Part shown: in pieces, positions 33,522 to 44,986 of the stretch | Numbering within the stretch: position 1 is the first letter of the stretch | How the letters are laid out: the number at the start of each line of letters is the position of its first letter | Source: Symsagittifera roscoffensis | Lineage: Eukaryota; Xenacoelomorpha; Acoela; Convolutidae | DNA: 60,000 bases | Direction of reading: 5' to 3' | Assembly (NCBI RefSeq): GCF_963678635.1 | Contig: NC_087066.1 | Location: 54,268,312-54,328,311 of the forward strand | Program-made: the position numbers and the translations under genes | The notes under the pieces: model-generated | The model's input: only the letters and a program-made list of their open reading frames with translations | The model's database searches: none | What the model was told of the DNA's origin: nothing

Positions 33522-35250
33522 TTAAAGTTGTTTTTGAAATTCAACTTTCTTTAATATTTTAGATTGTGAGATGAATGTTTTGTAGTTTTTACGTGGTTGA
33601 TTTCTAAGTCGTGATAATTCTCTATGTTCTGATTTTTCTACTTGTTCTTGTGGTAGAATTTTTTCTATCATTTTCCTGTTTTTTCTTTCTTTTTGAGGTA
33701 TTTTTGGGTCTGGTTTTATATGATTGTTTTGAGTTGTGGTTTGTTTTTGATTTTGGTTTTCATGATGAACGTTGTGTTGTTCATCTATTTCTTTTTCTGT
33801 ATGTGAATGACTTTGAATAACTTTAAAACCTGTGAAAGAATATAATTGAGTTAATTCGCGTAGCGCGTATTCTTTTGGGTAGTAGGGCAATAGATTGTTT
33901 CGATGTTGAACAATTTTTTTTAGTTGATTCTGTGAGTTTATACGTTACGTCAGTGGGTTTGGTAATTATTTGGTATGGTCCTTTCCGAAGTGGTTGTAAT
34001 TTCTTAGAGATTCCTTTTTGCGTATTAAAGTTAGGTAGTAAAACAAATGTTCCAATTTTTAAATCTGTGGCTGGTGTAAAGCGTGAATTAGTTTGATCGT
34101 TAATGTTTTGCCTTTGTAACAATTTCTTTGTTACTTTTTTTTTTAAATATCATAGTGTTTTTTATCTCTATTTAATATCCATTCGGTATGTGTGCCGGAG
34201 GCTAATTTAAGAATTTGTGGGTGATGAAAATGATCTTCATCATGTGTGTGTAAAGGTAGGTTATAACAAATTGAGTCTTTATTTGGTTGGCAATAACCTT
34301 GTGAATTTTTATGGGCATTTGCTGTAAACATAAATGGTTTACGTGGCTTTTGATTAAAAACCATTTCGTATGGTGACATTCCTAAAGTTGTCGTGATTTA
34401 TGAATTGTATGCTAAGGGAAATAATTTTACATCTGCTGACCATTCTGTGTATTTTGTATCATTTCCAATTATGATACATCTGAGATATTCTTGAAGTGAA
34501 CGGTTCATACCTTCGACTAAACCGTTTGTCCAAGGTGCATGAGATGTACGTGGTTTATGTTTAATATTATATAAGTGGCATAGTGTGATGATTTCATTAT
34601 TTATGAATTCTGTACCGTTGTCTGTAACTAAGATTTCGGGTAATCCGAATTTAGCTATCCAATGTTCATAAAGCGTCGTTTAAGCATAATAAGCATTACA
34701 ATGTGGTACTGGGTTGAGTGCTACATAATGTGTGAATGCGTCAACAATGACCATAATGTAGGAGTTTCCTTCTGAGGATGGTGAGATTGGTCCTTTTGTG
34801 TCGAATGAAATTCTATGGTTGAAATATAAACTTTGTCCTTTAAAATCTTGTTTTTGTGCTATTTGTTTTTGGTTTGGGTAAGATTTGTTCAATTGACATA
34901 TTATACAATCATTGCATAATACTTTTTATCCAAATTGGTGCATTTGGGAAATAAACATTTTGTGTAAAGTTTTAGTATGTTTTCTCTGATCCGGAGTGTC
35001 CTTAGTATTTTGTGTATGTGAGATGTTAAAAGCTATTAATATCATAGTTAAAGGAAGACAGGGAAATTTAGAATCGTTTAATTTATTTTCTAAAAGATCT
35101 GTATTTTCATTAATTGTTGTGTTATTAAATTTTCGGAAATATCGGAGGAGTGTTTTATTTCCTAAAATTGTGGTATCTGCTTTTACGGGCTTAGTTTTGT
35201 ATTTGTGCCATGATTTTAATTGTCTAATTACTAAGTCGAGATTTTGATAG
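33522..35250 (-). pseudogene. pol: integrase (HHCC, DD35E, GPY/F)
   Basis: The N-terminal zinc domain near 34.88-35.02 kb reads HTKTLHKMFISQMHQFG, a TAA stop near 34928, then LCNDCIICQ. The catalytic core has FDTKGPISP (first Asp), VDAFTHYVAL, VTDNGTEF (second Asp) and LVEGMNRSL (Glu), with exactly 35 residues between the last two acids. An in-frame stop at about 34680 and another at about 34400 interrupt the core. A SPYEMVF phrase at 34370 follows. The GPY/F module (RKGPYQIITKPTDVTYKL) is at about 34.0 kb, then a Lys/Arg/Gln-rich tail ends at 33522 with one frame change near 33.88 kb. All catalytic residues are present; the stops are what inactivate it. Confidence 0.9.
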
Positions 35251-35273
35251 TGTTTTAGAGTTCAAGTGTAATT

Positions 35274-36365
35274 TTATCTGTTGGAGGGGGGGAGAAAAAT
35301 ATTGCCAATTTCTAGTTTTGATAGGGGAATTGTGTCAAGTGGGTCATGGAGGTCAAAAACTTGGTTGATTGTGTATTTTAAATCTTTCGTTTGTGGTCCT
35401 GATAAATTTAATTTATCGGTTAAATTTTCTTTTTCAATTAATGGAAAAAGGTCTTTTTTATGCGAGTTTTGTTTTATTCTCTTTTGTTGAGTATTATTTT
35501 TTATCCATTGTGAGTATGGAATTGGTTTAAAAGTTGCTGTTACAAGTAAATCAACTTCGTAGTGATTATTTTGGCAATCTAAGTAAAGTGGGAAATGTTG
35601 TAGATTCTTTATCTGTGATTGATCAAAGTCAGTTTTTACTGCATATTTGCATTCTAATCGGGGTAATGTTTCATCTTCTGCGAGATAAAATTTAATATTT
35701 TGTGGTATTTCAACTGTAGTTTTTCGTGTTAGTAATTCAGGTGGCGTATTTCTACTTAATGTATCTGGTAATGCAAGGTTTTTTCCTGCTGTCCAAACTA
35801 TATGTAAGTTTGGGAATTTCATTAGAATTAGTTGAAATCTATAAACTCTATGATTTGGATTTGATTTTTGTGTAAAGAGAAATATAATTGGTTTATGATC
35901 TGTGAATAAAACTGTTGGGTGTTTTGATCCAAGTATCAGAAGTTCATATTCTGTAAGTGTATAAATTATAGCTGTACATTCTCTCATTAGAGTTGAGAGT
36001 CGTAGCTCTGCTTGTGTGAATAATCGTGATTTTGCTGATATAAAGTTCATTTTATTTGTTCCACTATGTGATTGTAGCAATGTTGCGCCGATGCCAAAAT
36101 TTGAAGCATCGCACATTGCATAGAATGGTTGATTTGGATCTGCAATCGTATTTGAAATTTGTTCAGTTAAAAGTTTTTCAATTTCTTCAAATCGTGTTTG
36201 ATGTTCAGTGGTCCATTCAAAATTATTTTGTTGTCTGAGGATATTATAAAAAGGTCTTAAGTATAATTGCATTTTGTAAACATCTTTACCTAAAAAATTT
36301 AACATTCCAAGAAATTCTTGGGTTTTTTTTATTTGTAGGTGGCTGAAGTTTTTGAATGGCGTCAA
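35274..36365 (-). CDS. pol: RNase H domain and connection to integrase
   Basis: A 363-codon frame. Residues about 1-75 are the RT connection (TQEFLGMLNFLGK). RNase H follows with all four acidic positions visible: YAMCDASNFGIGATL (Asp), LMRECTAIIYTL (Glu), VLFTDHKPI (Asp) and LPDTLSR (Asp). A roughly 150-residue linker to integrase then runs to the stop. The frame is shifted relative to RT; the likely site is a T8 run (A8 on the coding strand) at 36323-36330. It is the most intact pol segment. Confidence 0.9.
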   Translation of the reverse strand: MTPFKNFSHLQIKKTQEFLGMLNFLGKDVYKMQLYLRPFYNILRQQNNFEWTTEHQTRFEEIEKLLTEQISNTIADPNQPFYAMCDASNFGIGATLLQSHSGTNKMNFISAKSRLFTQAELRLSTLMRECTAIIYTLTEYELLILGSKHPTVLFTDHKPIIFLFTQKSNPNHRVYRFQLILMKFPNLHIVWTAGKNLALPDTLSRNTPPELLTRKTTVEIPQNIKFYLAEDETLPRLECKYAVKTDFDQSQIKNLQHFPLYLDCQNNHYEVDLLVTATFKPIPYSQWIKNNTQQKRIKQNSHKKDLFPLIEKENLTDKLNLSGPQTKDLKYTINQVFDLHDPLDTIPLSKLEIGNIFLPPSNR

Positions 36366-37580
36366 TGCGTAATTTTAATGGAGTGATAGTGTTTCGTTCA
36401 ATATTATGTCCTAAAAATTTAACGCGTGTTAAAAAGAAGTGTGATTTATCGGGGGCTGCTTTCAGATTTTTGTTCTGAAGTATCTTATGGTATTGTTCTA
36501 AAACTGTAAACATCTCGTCTTTGGTTTGCGATTGCATAAAAACATCGTCTAAATAGGTGATTGCATTTTTCTTGAGTATTAGTAGTCTAAAAAATTTACT
36601 CATAAAAGCTGAAAAAGCTGCTGGTCCTATGGATATTCCATAGAATAAGCGATTAAATTCATATTGTTGATTTCCAATAACAAATTGTGTTAAACGTCGT
36701 GATTGTTCATCTAGTGGCATTTGAATGTATGCACTATTCATAACTGCGGTTGTGAAGTATTTACCATTTATCTTTGTTAAGATAACTTGTATTGGTTCAA
36801 TGGGCCAATTGCATTTTGATTAGTCAATTAGTGAATTGAGGTATGTAGCGTCTAAAACTATTTTTAGTGATTCACCTTTGCTAGAATGATAACAGGGTTA
36901 ATGAAGGTATTTCCTTTTGGTTGTTCTTCTTTATTTACTGGTGAAATAATTTCGTATTGTTCTAAAATGTCAAGTAATCTGTTTACCTTGTCATGTAAGT
37001 GAATCGGTACTTTACTTGCTCTTTGTTTTTTGAAAACTGCGTCAGGTTTTAACGGAAGGTGTAGTGATGAACTAACTTTTCCAACGTCAAATTTTGATTT
37101 TGCATAAACTGTTGAATATTTTAACAGTTGTTTTGCTAATTTAACAAATTCAATTTGTGTAATTTGTGAGTGTTCAAAATTGAACATTGTTATAAATTTT
37201 TTTGCTCTTTTGTGTAATTTGTTATATTGAATGTTGGTTTAAAATATGGTGTTTTTGTGAAGTAATCTGTGTTTCTTTTTTCATTACTTATTATATTATT
37301 TATGGATAATTCTTCGTCAAGAATTGTTGATTGACAAATATCTAATAATTGGAGTATATTATTAACGCGGTAGGCTACTTCATTTATAGGTGAAATTGTA
37401 GCATTTGTTTGACAATATCCTAAAAGTCCTAAGGGTAATGTTACTTGATATATTTTTTGAGTATTTTATAGATGAGATTGTAATTTTGAAAAATTTGTGA
37501 ATAGGTTTAAATTCGAAGTCTGACATGAAAATTTGTTGTTTATTTTGACTGTTGTTATACTGGTGAACTTGTTTTATTGA
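36286..37580 (-). pseudogene. pol: reverse transcriptase and upstream linker
   Basis: The linker near 37.25-37.45 kb reads VTLPLGLLGYCQTNATISPI and EVAYRVNNILQLLD, typical of the protease-RT connection in env-bearing gypsy elements. RT begins near 37.19 kb (KSKFDVGK, LHLPLKPDAVFKKQRASKVP, NTFINPVIILAK). There is a frameshift near 36.88 kb and a TAG/TAA-rich gap to 36.75 kb. The next part reads FTTAVMNSAYIQMPL: the catalytic Asp of motif A is Val. FNRLFYGISIGPAAFSAFM and the motif C box YLDDV are intact. With motif A altered, the enzyme could not polymerise. Confidence 0.88.
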
Positions 37581-37584
37581 AAAA

Positions 37585-38590
37585 TTATATATATTTCCTG
37601 ATAGAGGTTTCAGGTGTTTCCGTTGTTGATTGTAAATGGGGTAAGGGGTAAAATTTTGAGAAAAATGGCGGTTGTTTGTTTAATCTTTGGAAGAATGTTA
37701 AGGCTGTGTTTTTTGCTTTTGTATATTTGTCTTTGATATAGATTTTACTGTTTAAGATGTTTATTGTTGGTATATATTTACTAATAAATGGTATGTCAAT
37801 GATTTTGTGCTTAATATCAGTAATATGGAATGTTTGTTTAAAGGGCTTGTTCAAAATCTTGTTTCGTTCCATTGTTCTTGTGGGAAGGAGGAATAATTGG
37901 ATTTCTCCATAGTTTACTAATGTTGATCCTTGTTTTTTGTTTTTGTTTTTGTGTATTTATCTTTGATATGTATCTTACTATTTAAGATGTTGATTGTTGG
38001 TATATACTTAGATATAAATGGTATGCCAATGATATTGTGTTAAATATTAGTAACATGAAATATTTGTTTAAATGGTTTGTTCAAAATTTTGTTTTGTTCC
38101 ATTGTTCTCGTGGGGAGAAGAAATAATTGGATTTTTCCATAATTTACTAATGTTGATCCTTGTGCTGTTGCTAATTTGCTAGAGGTTTCAAGAGGTGTTA
38201 AATTTGGATGCAATGTTTTGATTTCCTTCCATGTAGGAATATTAATTATATTTGATTCTGCTCCTGAGTAAATTAAAAAATCAATTTCAAGATCTGGTGG
38301 TTGAAATTCTTTATTTTTTGGACTCTCTAAGAGAAATGGAATTGTCCAAATTTTTTCTCTTGTTTGTTCGTTTTGTATATTTTGATAAATATGGTTTGTG
38401 TTTCATCTTTTTTATCGGGTTTAATTACCGTGTTAATTTTGTTGACTTCTTGTGTAGTTTGTGTATTATCAATGGGTCCAATATAGTAATTGTGGAGGAG
38501 TTCCAATTGATTTTCATATATATGTGAAGTGAAAGGTTGTTCATATATGATAGGTTCATAGTCGTTTTCGACTGTTATCATATTTACAGA
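37585..38590 (-). pseudogene. pol: retropepsin-like protease region
   Basis: At about 38.26-38.29 kb the frame reads IDFLIYSGAESNIINIP. This is the retropepsin active-site loop, but the catalytic Asp position holds Tyr. The sequence continues for about 90 residues (LETSSKLATAQGSTLVNYGK) to a TAA near 38040. A second, diverged copy of the last 70 residues follows (37585-37872, starting MERNKILNKPFKQ), made by a 0.2-kb tandem duplication. The 84-codon frame at 38327-38581 just upstream is probably the Gag-Pol junction or pre-protease segment. Inactive by residue loss and by the stop. Confidence 0.8.
37721..38162. repeat. tandem duplication in the protease region (212 + 222 bp)
   Basis: 37721-37932 and 37941-38162 align over their full length at roughly 85% identity by eye, from ttttg..tttttgt at the left to ttactaatgttgatccttg at the right. 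The divergence is well above that of the LTRs. Confidence 0.8.
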
Positions 38591-38629
38591 GATGGTATTA
38601 TCTGTATCACTTTCTGTATCTGACGATTC

Positions 38630-39634
38630 TTAATTTATATGATTTAGTTGTAGTTCGTTACTTCCTTTGTCATCAATACCTGGGGGGTTTGAAGTTGTTT
38701 CTTCAATTGTCTGCACTTGATTAATGTGTCTTTGATGTTTTGGTGTGCTACTTCTATATCGATGTTTAGAATCGGGATAACGGTTATTATTCCTATGTGG
38801 TGACTGGGAATAATTTCTGTATCGATTATTGTAACTTGAGTTTCGATTTTGTGAATTATTTCGTGTTCTGTTTTGGTAATTATCATTTGATCTGTGATAA
38901 TTTGATCTGTTATATGAATTATTCCTTGATCTACTGATTGGATAATTCTGATTTCGATTGTTTGAATAACTTCTATTTCTACTATGTGAATAGTTTCTAT
39001 TTCTGTTGTATGATGAGTTTCGTGATTGATTATTGGAATAGTGTCTATTCCTTGGGTTTGATTGGGAACTGGATCCAGAAACAAATTGTGTTGTATTGGA
39101 ATTTGATCGTGAATAGTTATTTTGGTTATTTTGGCTATTCGATCGACTATATCTATTTTGTGAGAAATTTCGTGTATTTCCTCGTTCGGGTGATCTACCT
39201 CTATAACTTGAGTTATATGGTGATTGATTTCTTGTGTAATTTGAGTTGCTTGGAAGTGGTTTTCCTGAACTGTTATTACTATATATATTTTTGTTTGGTA
39301 GATTTTTGTCTTTTTTCATGTATTGATAGAATGATTTATTTGGCCTTTGAGGTTTATTCTGATTGTCTTGTTGTTTTTGTCTACATTCGGAAATACTCGG
39401 TCCGTATCGTCGGCAATAATTACACCATTTTTTGAAAGATGGTTTGCCTGTAAACTTTGGATGTTTTTCGTAGATATTTAGTATTTCAGTGATTTTTTCA
39501 ATCAGGTCTGTGTCTGATTCTTGTACATTATTTATATGTGTAGTATTTGTTTCAATTCGATTAACATATTGTAGTTTTAGATTTTCGGTTTCTTCGAATT
39601 TCATTGTTATTTCTGCTTGTTTTAGTTTATACAC
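38630..39634 (-). pseudogene. gag: gag C-terminal part: altered zinc knuckle and Arg/Ser/Asn-rich tail
   Basis: A 334-codon frame. A knuckle-like CNYCRRYGPSISEC lies at about residues 71-84: the three Cys positions are kept, but the His position of a CCHC knuckle is Pro. Then comes a long Arg/Asn/Ser/Tyr repeat (RNYSHSRNRSYSNNRNQ, SYNRSN) of about 170 residues, likely an RNA-binding tail. The frame joins the capsid frame upstream (39627-39863) by a shift near 39.63 kb that gives LKQAEITMKFEE. Role: nucleocapsid-like RNA binding. Confidence 0.75.
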
Positions 39635-41962
39635 TAATTTTTCTAAAATCTAAATCTGGCTCTCGAATTGAGGAAGGATGAGATGCTCTCTTTTTTATAG
39701 CTATTTTCCTTAATTGAGGTGTTATGGTCATCATTAAAATTTCTGTCATTTTTGTGTTTTTATAGTCATGTGTAATGAGTGAGTATGCTTTTCGAACTAG
39801 TGTTTCGATACGTACTGCTGATTGTTTAATTGTTTCATTTGGTATCTGCGTATTTCGTTGCATAAAACTCTTTGATGTTGTTTGTTTCTTTCAGAGTCAA
39901 ACATTTTTGAAAATTCTGTGTGAATCTTTTCCAGTCTGATTTTAATTCTATGGGTAATACTGAAAACCATTTTTGAGCTGCGCCATCTAGTGTTGTTTGT
40001 AATAACGCTGTGCGTCTATGTATCCAATTTTGATGTAGTGGCGTATTAATTGGTTCAGGTCCTATATTTAAACCTAAATTTGCTGTTACTGCATTTAAGT
40101 AATCTTCTACAGAATATTCAGGGTCTGTTCCTGTGAATACCATCAGTAGTTTATTGGATGTTATTGATGATCCACCCATGAGGTATGGATTCATTGTCAT
40201 CTGTAGTGATTCTGCGGCATTTGGCATTTGAGAAAAATTTGAAAAGTGATTTTTTGTTATTTCGTGTTGCTGAAGGTAAAATGGAAGCGGTCTTTCATTT
40301 TGCATTTGAGTTGGTTGATAAGAATGCATTAACATTGGATTTTGTGGTTGTATTCGTGGAAAAGATTGTGTGTTAAATGGGTTTTGTAAATGCATTTGTT
40401 GTGGATTTTGTATATTTGTTGGATTTTGTGGGTAAATTTTCATATTTTGAGATGGTTGAGATTGTCGCGGTCTCTGTGTGCGATATTTTTTAGTATATGG
40501 TGCAAAAATATCTGGTTGGTGATAATCATCTTCCTCAGATGATAAATAGTTTGTATTATATGGTGTATGTTGTTTATTTTTATTTTGTTGAAAGAATGGA
40601 TAATTTTCACTATAATCCTGTGTAGGTTGTGGATTATCTGGAAAGTTTACTGAATTGGTTGATGTTTTTGGGAGATTCCAATAATGTGAACATACGTGAT
40701 TTAAATTTTGTGTATTTTTCCGGGGGGGTTGATTTGTTTTTTGTTGGTGAGCATAATTATAATTGTGTTTTGCAAAAGTATTTCTTGTGAACGGTTTTCG
40801 TGTTTTTGACGGTATTGTCATTGGTCTATACGTTTGATAGTCCATATGTGAATATTTTGGAGCAACCGACGGTTTAACGGTTGATTGTAAGGTTACTTGT
40901 GTTAGTGATGTATTTGTATTTCTTGGTGTTGTCAGATTGGTGTGTATTGGTGAAGCACTTTGTTGTGTAGTTGTTGCTGTTGTTTGGGCGATTTCTTCGT
41001 TTATGAAGTGTGATGGTGTTTGAATATCTTGTTGTGTAAGATTCCTGGTTCCATTGAGTTTTCATTATGTATGACCGTCGAATTTAAACTGTTATTTTGT
41101 GTATCAGGTAAAAATGTATTATAATTTAATGGTGTTGCATCAATGGTTAATGGTACTACTTTCACATAATCTCTGTGAAAAGATATTGTACTTATTGCTT
41201 GACTTGAGATAGCTTGTGGGATATTTAGAAATGCATGATGAGACCAGTCAGGGTCCCAAACGTAATCTGATTGTTCTGAAAGAACAGTGTCGTCATTGGT
41301 ATTTTGAGGTCTAAAATTTTTTCTTGCTTGTGAAATTAAATCTAATTTGTGGGTGAAATAATCTATTATAAACCATGCTAAAATCTTTTGTAAATCATGT
41401 TTAGTGTTTTGTGAAACATCTTCTTTAGTGAAATTTTTGCGAATTATATGTAGAATGTTGAAAATACTGTGATTTCATTTCGTACTTTTGTATGTTTGGA
41501 TGTTTCAGTTGGTGATATACTTTGAACTTCTGTTTTTTCTAATATAGATATATAACTATATATTATTGCAAAAACTTCGTTAGTGAATATTGAGTTTGCT
41601 CTTTTTGAATTATGATATTGTATGCTTTTGATATATTCTATGAATACTTTTGAAAATTCTAATTCAATATCGTCTGTTTGAATTACATATTTACGATGGG
41701 CTGTATTTGGTGTGCTGAATTCTATGGTGTAGATTTCATATTGTTGTGTTAGATTACATATGTCTTTCAAATAATGTTCAATAATTTGTCTTTTGATTTT
41801 TACATCTAGGAATTCTTCTTTCCATGGGCTGATTCCTGGTTCAAACAAATTTACGAGTAAGTTCTTGCAAAAATCGTGTTGTCCTCTATCATCGAGTGAA
41901 TCTATAAGAAAGGGAAAAACTGCTTCGTCATCTGGACTTTCGTCACTTTGAGTGTGGCTCAT
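39627..41962 (-). pseudogene. gag: gag, duplicated copy adjacent to pol (frameshifted)
   Basis: Starts MSHTQSDESPDDEAVFPFLI at 41962 (172 codons). It then passes through the same shift as the other copy into the capsid frame, split by a one-base deletion near 41.06 kb (63- and 336-codon pieces), and finally 39627-39863. The capsid part carries the gag motif (DYLNAVTANLGLN, TTLDGAAQKWFSVLP, DWKRFTQNFQK). This copy is contiguous with the zinc-knuckle frame and with pol, so it would be the one read into pol, yet it is the one with the extra frameshift. Confidence 0.8.
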
Positions 41963-42328
41963 TTTTTCGTTTGATTACTGTTAACATATAACTATCGATT
42001 TGTCTAATTGGTTGATTCCAATTATACAGGTGTACTGGTTTGTGTTTGTATTGCTTTTTTGTTCTTCTTTTTCCTCTTTTTGATGAATTTGAAGTTGTTT
42101 CTGAGTCGGAAAAATATAATTGATCATGGATGGGACAATTTTTATCTATTGATTCTTTTAATTTGTATAGTTCGTCTAAACTATTGACTTCTGATTCAGA
42201 AAATGCATTTCTATTTTTTGAAAATCTTTTTCGTGTGATTTGTCTTTGTTTGTTTATATATATTTTCTTTTTATTGTTTGTCGTTTTCGGTTTCTTCGAA
42301 TTTCATTGTTATTTCTGCTTGTTTTAGT

Positions 42329-44665
42329 TTATCTACTAATTTTTCTAAAATCTAAATCTGGCTCTCGAATTGAGGAAGGATGAGATGCTCTCTTTTTTAT
42401 AGCTATTTTCCTTAATTGAGGTGTTATGGTCATCATTAAAATTTCTGTCATTTTTGTGTTTTTATAGTCATGTGTATTGAGTGAGTATGCTTTTCGAACT
42501 AGTGTTTCGATACGTACTGCTGATTGTTTAATTGTTTCATTTGGTATCTGCGTATTTCGTTGCATAAAACTCTTTGATGTTGTTTGTTTCTTTCAGAGTC
42601 AAACATTTTTGAAAATTCTGTGTGAATCTTTTCCAGTCTGATTTTAATTCTATGGGTAATACTGAAAACCATTTTTGAGCTGCGCCATCTAGTGTTGTTT
42701 GTAATAACGCTGTGCGTCTATGTATCCAATTTTGATGTAGTGGCGTATTAATTGGTTCAGGTCCTATATTTAAACCTAAATTTGCTGTTACTGCATTTAA
42801 GTAATCTTCTACAGAATATTCAGGGTCTGTTCCTGTGAATACCATCAGTAGTTTATTGGATGTTATTGATGATCCACCCATGAGGTATGGATTCATTGTC
42901 ATCTGTAGTGATTCTGCGGCATTTGGCATTTGTGAAAAATTTGAAAAGTGATTTTTTGTTATTTCGTGTTGCTGAAGGTAAAATGGAAGCGGTCTTTCAT
43001 TTTGCATTTGAGTTGGTTGATAAGAATGCATTAACATTGGATTTTGTGGTTGTATTGGTGGAAAAGATTGTGTGTTAAATGGGTTTTGTAAATGCATTTG
43101 TTGTGGATTTTGTATATTTGTTGGATTTTGTGGGTAAATTTTCATATTTTGAGATGGTTGAGATTGTCGCGGTCTCTGTGTGCGATATTTTTTAGTATAT
43201 GGTGCAAAAATATCTGGTTGGTGATAATCATCTTCCTCAGATGATAAATAGTTTGTATTATATGGTGTATGTTGTTTATTTTTATTTTGTTGAAAGAATG
43301 GATAATTTTCACTATAATCCTGTGTAGGTTGTGGATTATCTGGAAAGTTTACTGAATTGGTTGATGTTTTTGGGAGATTCCAATAATGTGAACATACGTG
43401 ATTTAAATTTTGTGTATTTTTCCGGGGGGCTTGATTTGTTTTTTGTTGGTGAGCATAATTATAATTGTGTTTTGCAAAAGTATTTCTTGTGAACGGTTTT
43501 CGTGTTTTTGACGGTATTGTCATTGGTCTATACGTTTGATAGTCCATATGTGAATATTTTGGAGCAACCGAAGGTTTAACGGTTGATTGTAAGGTTACTT
43601 GTGTTAGTGATGTATTTGTATTTCTTGGTGTTGTCAGATTGGTGTGTATTGGTGAAGCACTTTGTTGTGTAGTTGTTGCTGTTGTTTGGGCGATTTCTTC
43701 GTTTATGAAGTGTGATGGTGTTTGAATATCTTGTTGTGTAAGATTCCTGGTTCCATTGAGGTTTTCATTATGTATGACCGTCGAATTTAAACTGTTATTT
43801 CGTGCATCAGGTAAAAATGTATTATAATTTAATGGTGTTGCATCAATGGTTAATGGTACTACTTTCACATAATCTCTGTGAAAAGATATTGTACTTATTG
43901 CTTGACTTGAGATAGCTTGTGGGATATTTAGAAATGCATGATGAGACCAGTCAGGGTCCCAAACGTAATCTGATTGTTCTGAAAGAACAGTGTCGTCATT
44001 GGTATTTTGAGGTCTAAAATTTTTTCTTGCTTGTGAAATTAAATCTAATTTGTGGGTGAAATAATATATTATAAACCATGCTAAAATCTTTTGTAAATCA
44101 TGTTTAGTGTTTTGTGAAACATCTTCTTTAGTGAAATTTTTGCGAATTATATGTAGAATGTTGAAAATACTGTGATTTCATTTCGTACTTTTGTATGTTT
44201 GGATGTTTCAGTTGGTGATATACTTTGAACTTCTGTTTTTTCTAATATAGATATATAACTATATATTATTGCAAAAACTTCGTTAGTGAATATTGAGTTT
44301 GCTCTTTGTGAATTATGATATTGTATGCTTTTGATATATTCTATGAATACTTTTGAAAATTCTAATTCAATATCGTCTGTTTGAATTACATATTTACGAT
44401 GGGCTGTATTTGGTGTGCTGAATTCTATGGTGTAGATTCCATATTGTTGTGTTAGATTACATATGTCTTTCAAATAATGTTCAATAATTTGTTTTTTGAT
44501 TTTTACATCTAGGAATTCTTCTTTCCATGGGCTGATTCCTGGTTCAAACAAATTTACGAGTAAGTTCTTGCAAAAATCGTGTTGTCCTCTATCATCGAGT
44601 GAATCTATAAGAAAGGGAAAAACTGCTTCGTCATCTGGACTTTCGTCACTTTGAGTGTGGCTCAT
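42329..44665 (-). pseudogene. gag: gag, duplicated copy adjacent to the 5' leader (capsid frame intact)
   Basis: MSHTQSDESPDDEAVFPFLI starts at 44665 (172 codons to 44147); a frameshift near 44.15 kb leads into the 443-codon capsid frame (42537-43868), which is also open upstream of its first Met (WDPDWSHHAFLNIPQAI). A Gln/Pro/Asn-rich region (about residues 90-290) precedes the retrotransposon gag domain (about residues 325-440: VFTGTDPEYSVEDYLNAV to DWKRFTQNFQKCLTL). Another shift at 42537-42565 leads into the 78-codon frame with QIPNETIKQSAVRIETL. Both copies share this last shift, so it predates the duplication. Confidence 0.8.
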
Positions 44666-44986
44666 TTTTTCGTTTGATTACTGTTAACATATAACTATCG
44701 ATTTGTCTAATTGGTTGATTCCAATTATACAGGTGTACTGGTTTGTGTTTGTATTGCTTTTTTATTCTTCTTTTTCCTCTTTTTGATAAATTTGAAGTTG
44801 TTTCTGAGTCGGAAAAATATAATTGATCATGGATGGGACAATTTTTATCTATTGATTCTTTTAATTTGTATAGTTCGTCTAAACTATTGACTTCTGATTC
44901 AGAAAATGCGTTTCTATTTTTTGAAAATCTTTTTCGTGTGATTTGTCTTTGTTTGTTTATATATATTTTCTTGTTATTGTTTGTCG

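Larger units (their letters stand above)
39582..44986. repeat. 2.7-kb tandem duplication of leader and gag (two units)
   Basis: 39582-42283 and 42284-44986 are two head-to-tail units with an offset of about 2,702 bases. I count about 17 differences in 2.7 kb by eye (0.6%). The junction is at ttttcggtttcttcg near 42284. Each unit contains the 172-codon ORF and the gag capsid region. Confidence 0.95.

Noticed and set aside
38644-39084. 146-codon minus-strand frame rich in His/Ile/Thr
   Set aside because: An alternative frame over the same gag repeat; the Arg/Ser/Asn frame continues the zinc-knuckle frame and is the real one.
38938-39435. 165-codon + strand frame with many aromatic residues
   Set aside because: A shadow of the repetitive Arg/Asn/Ser gag tail on the other strand.
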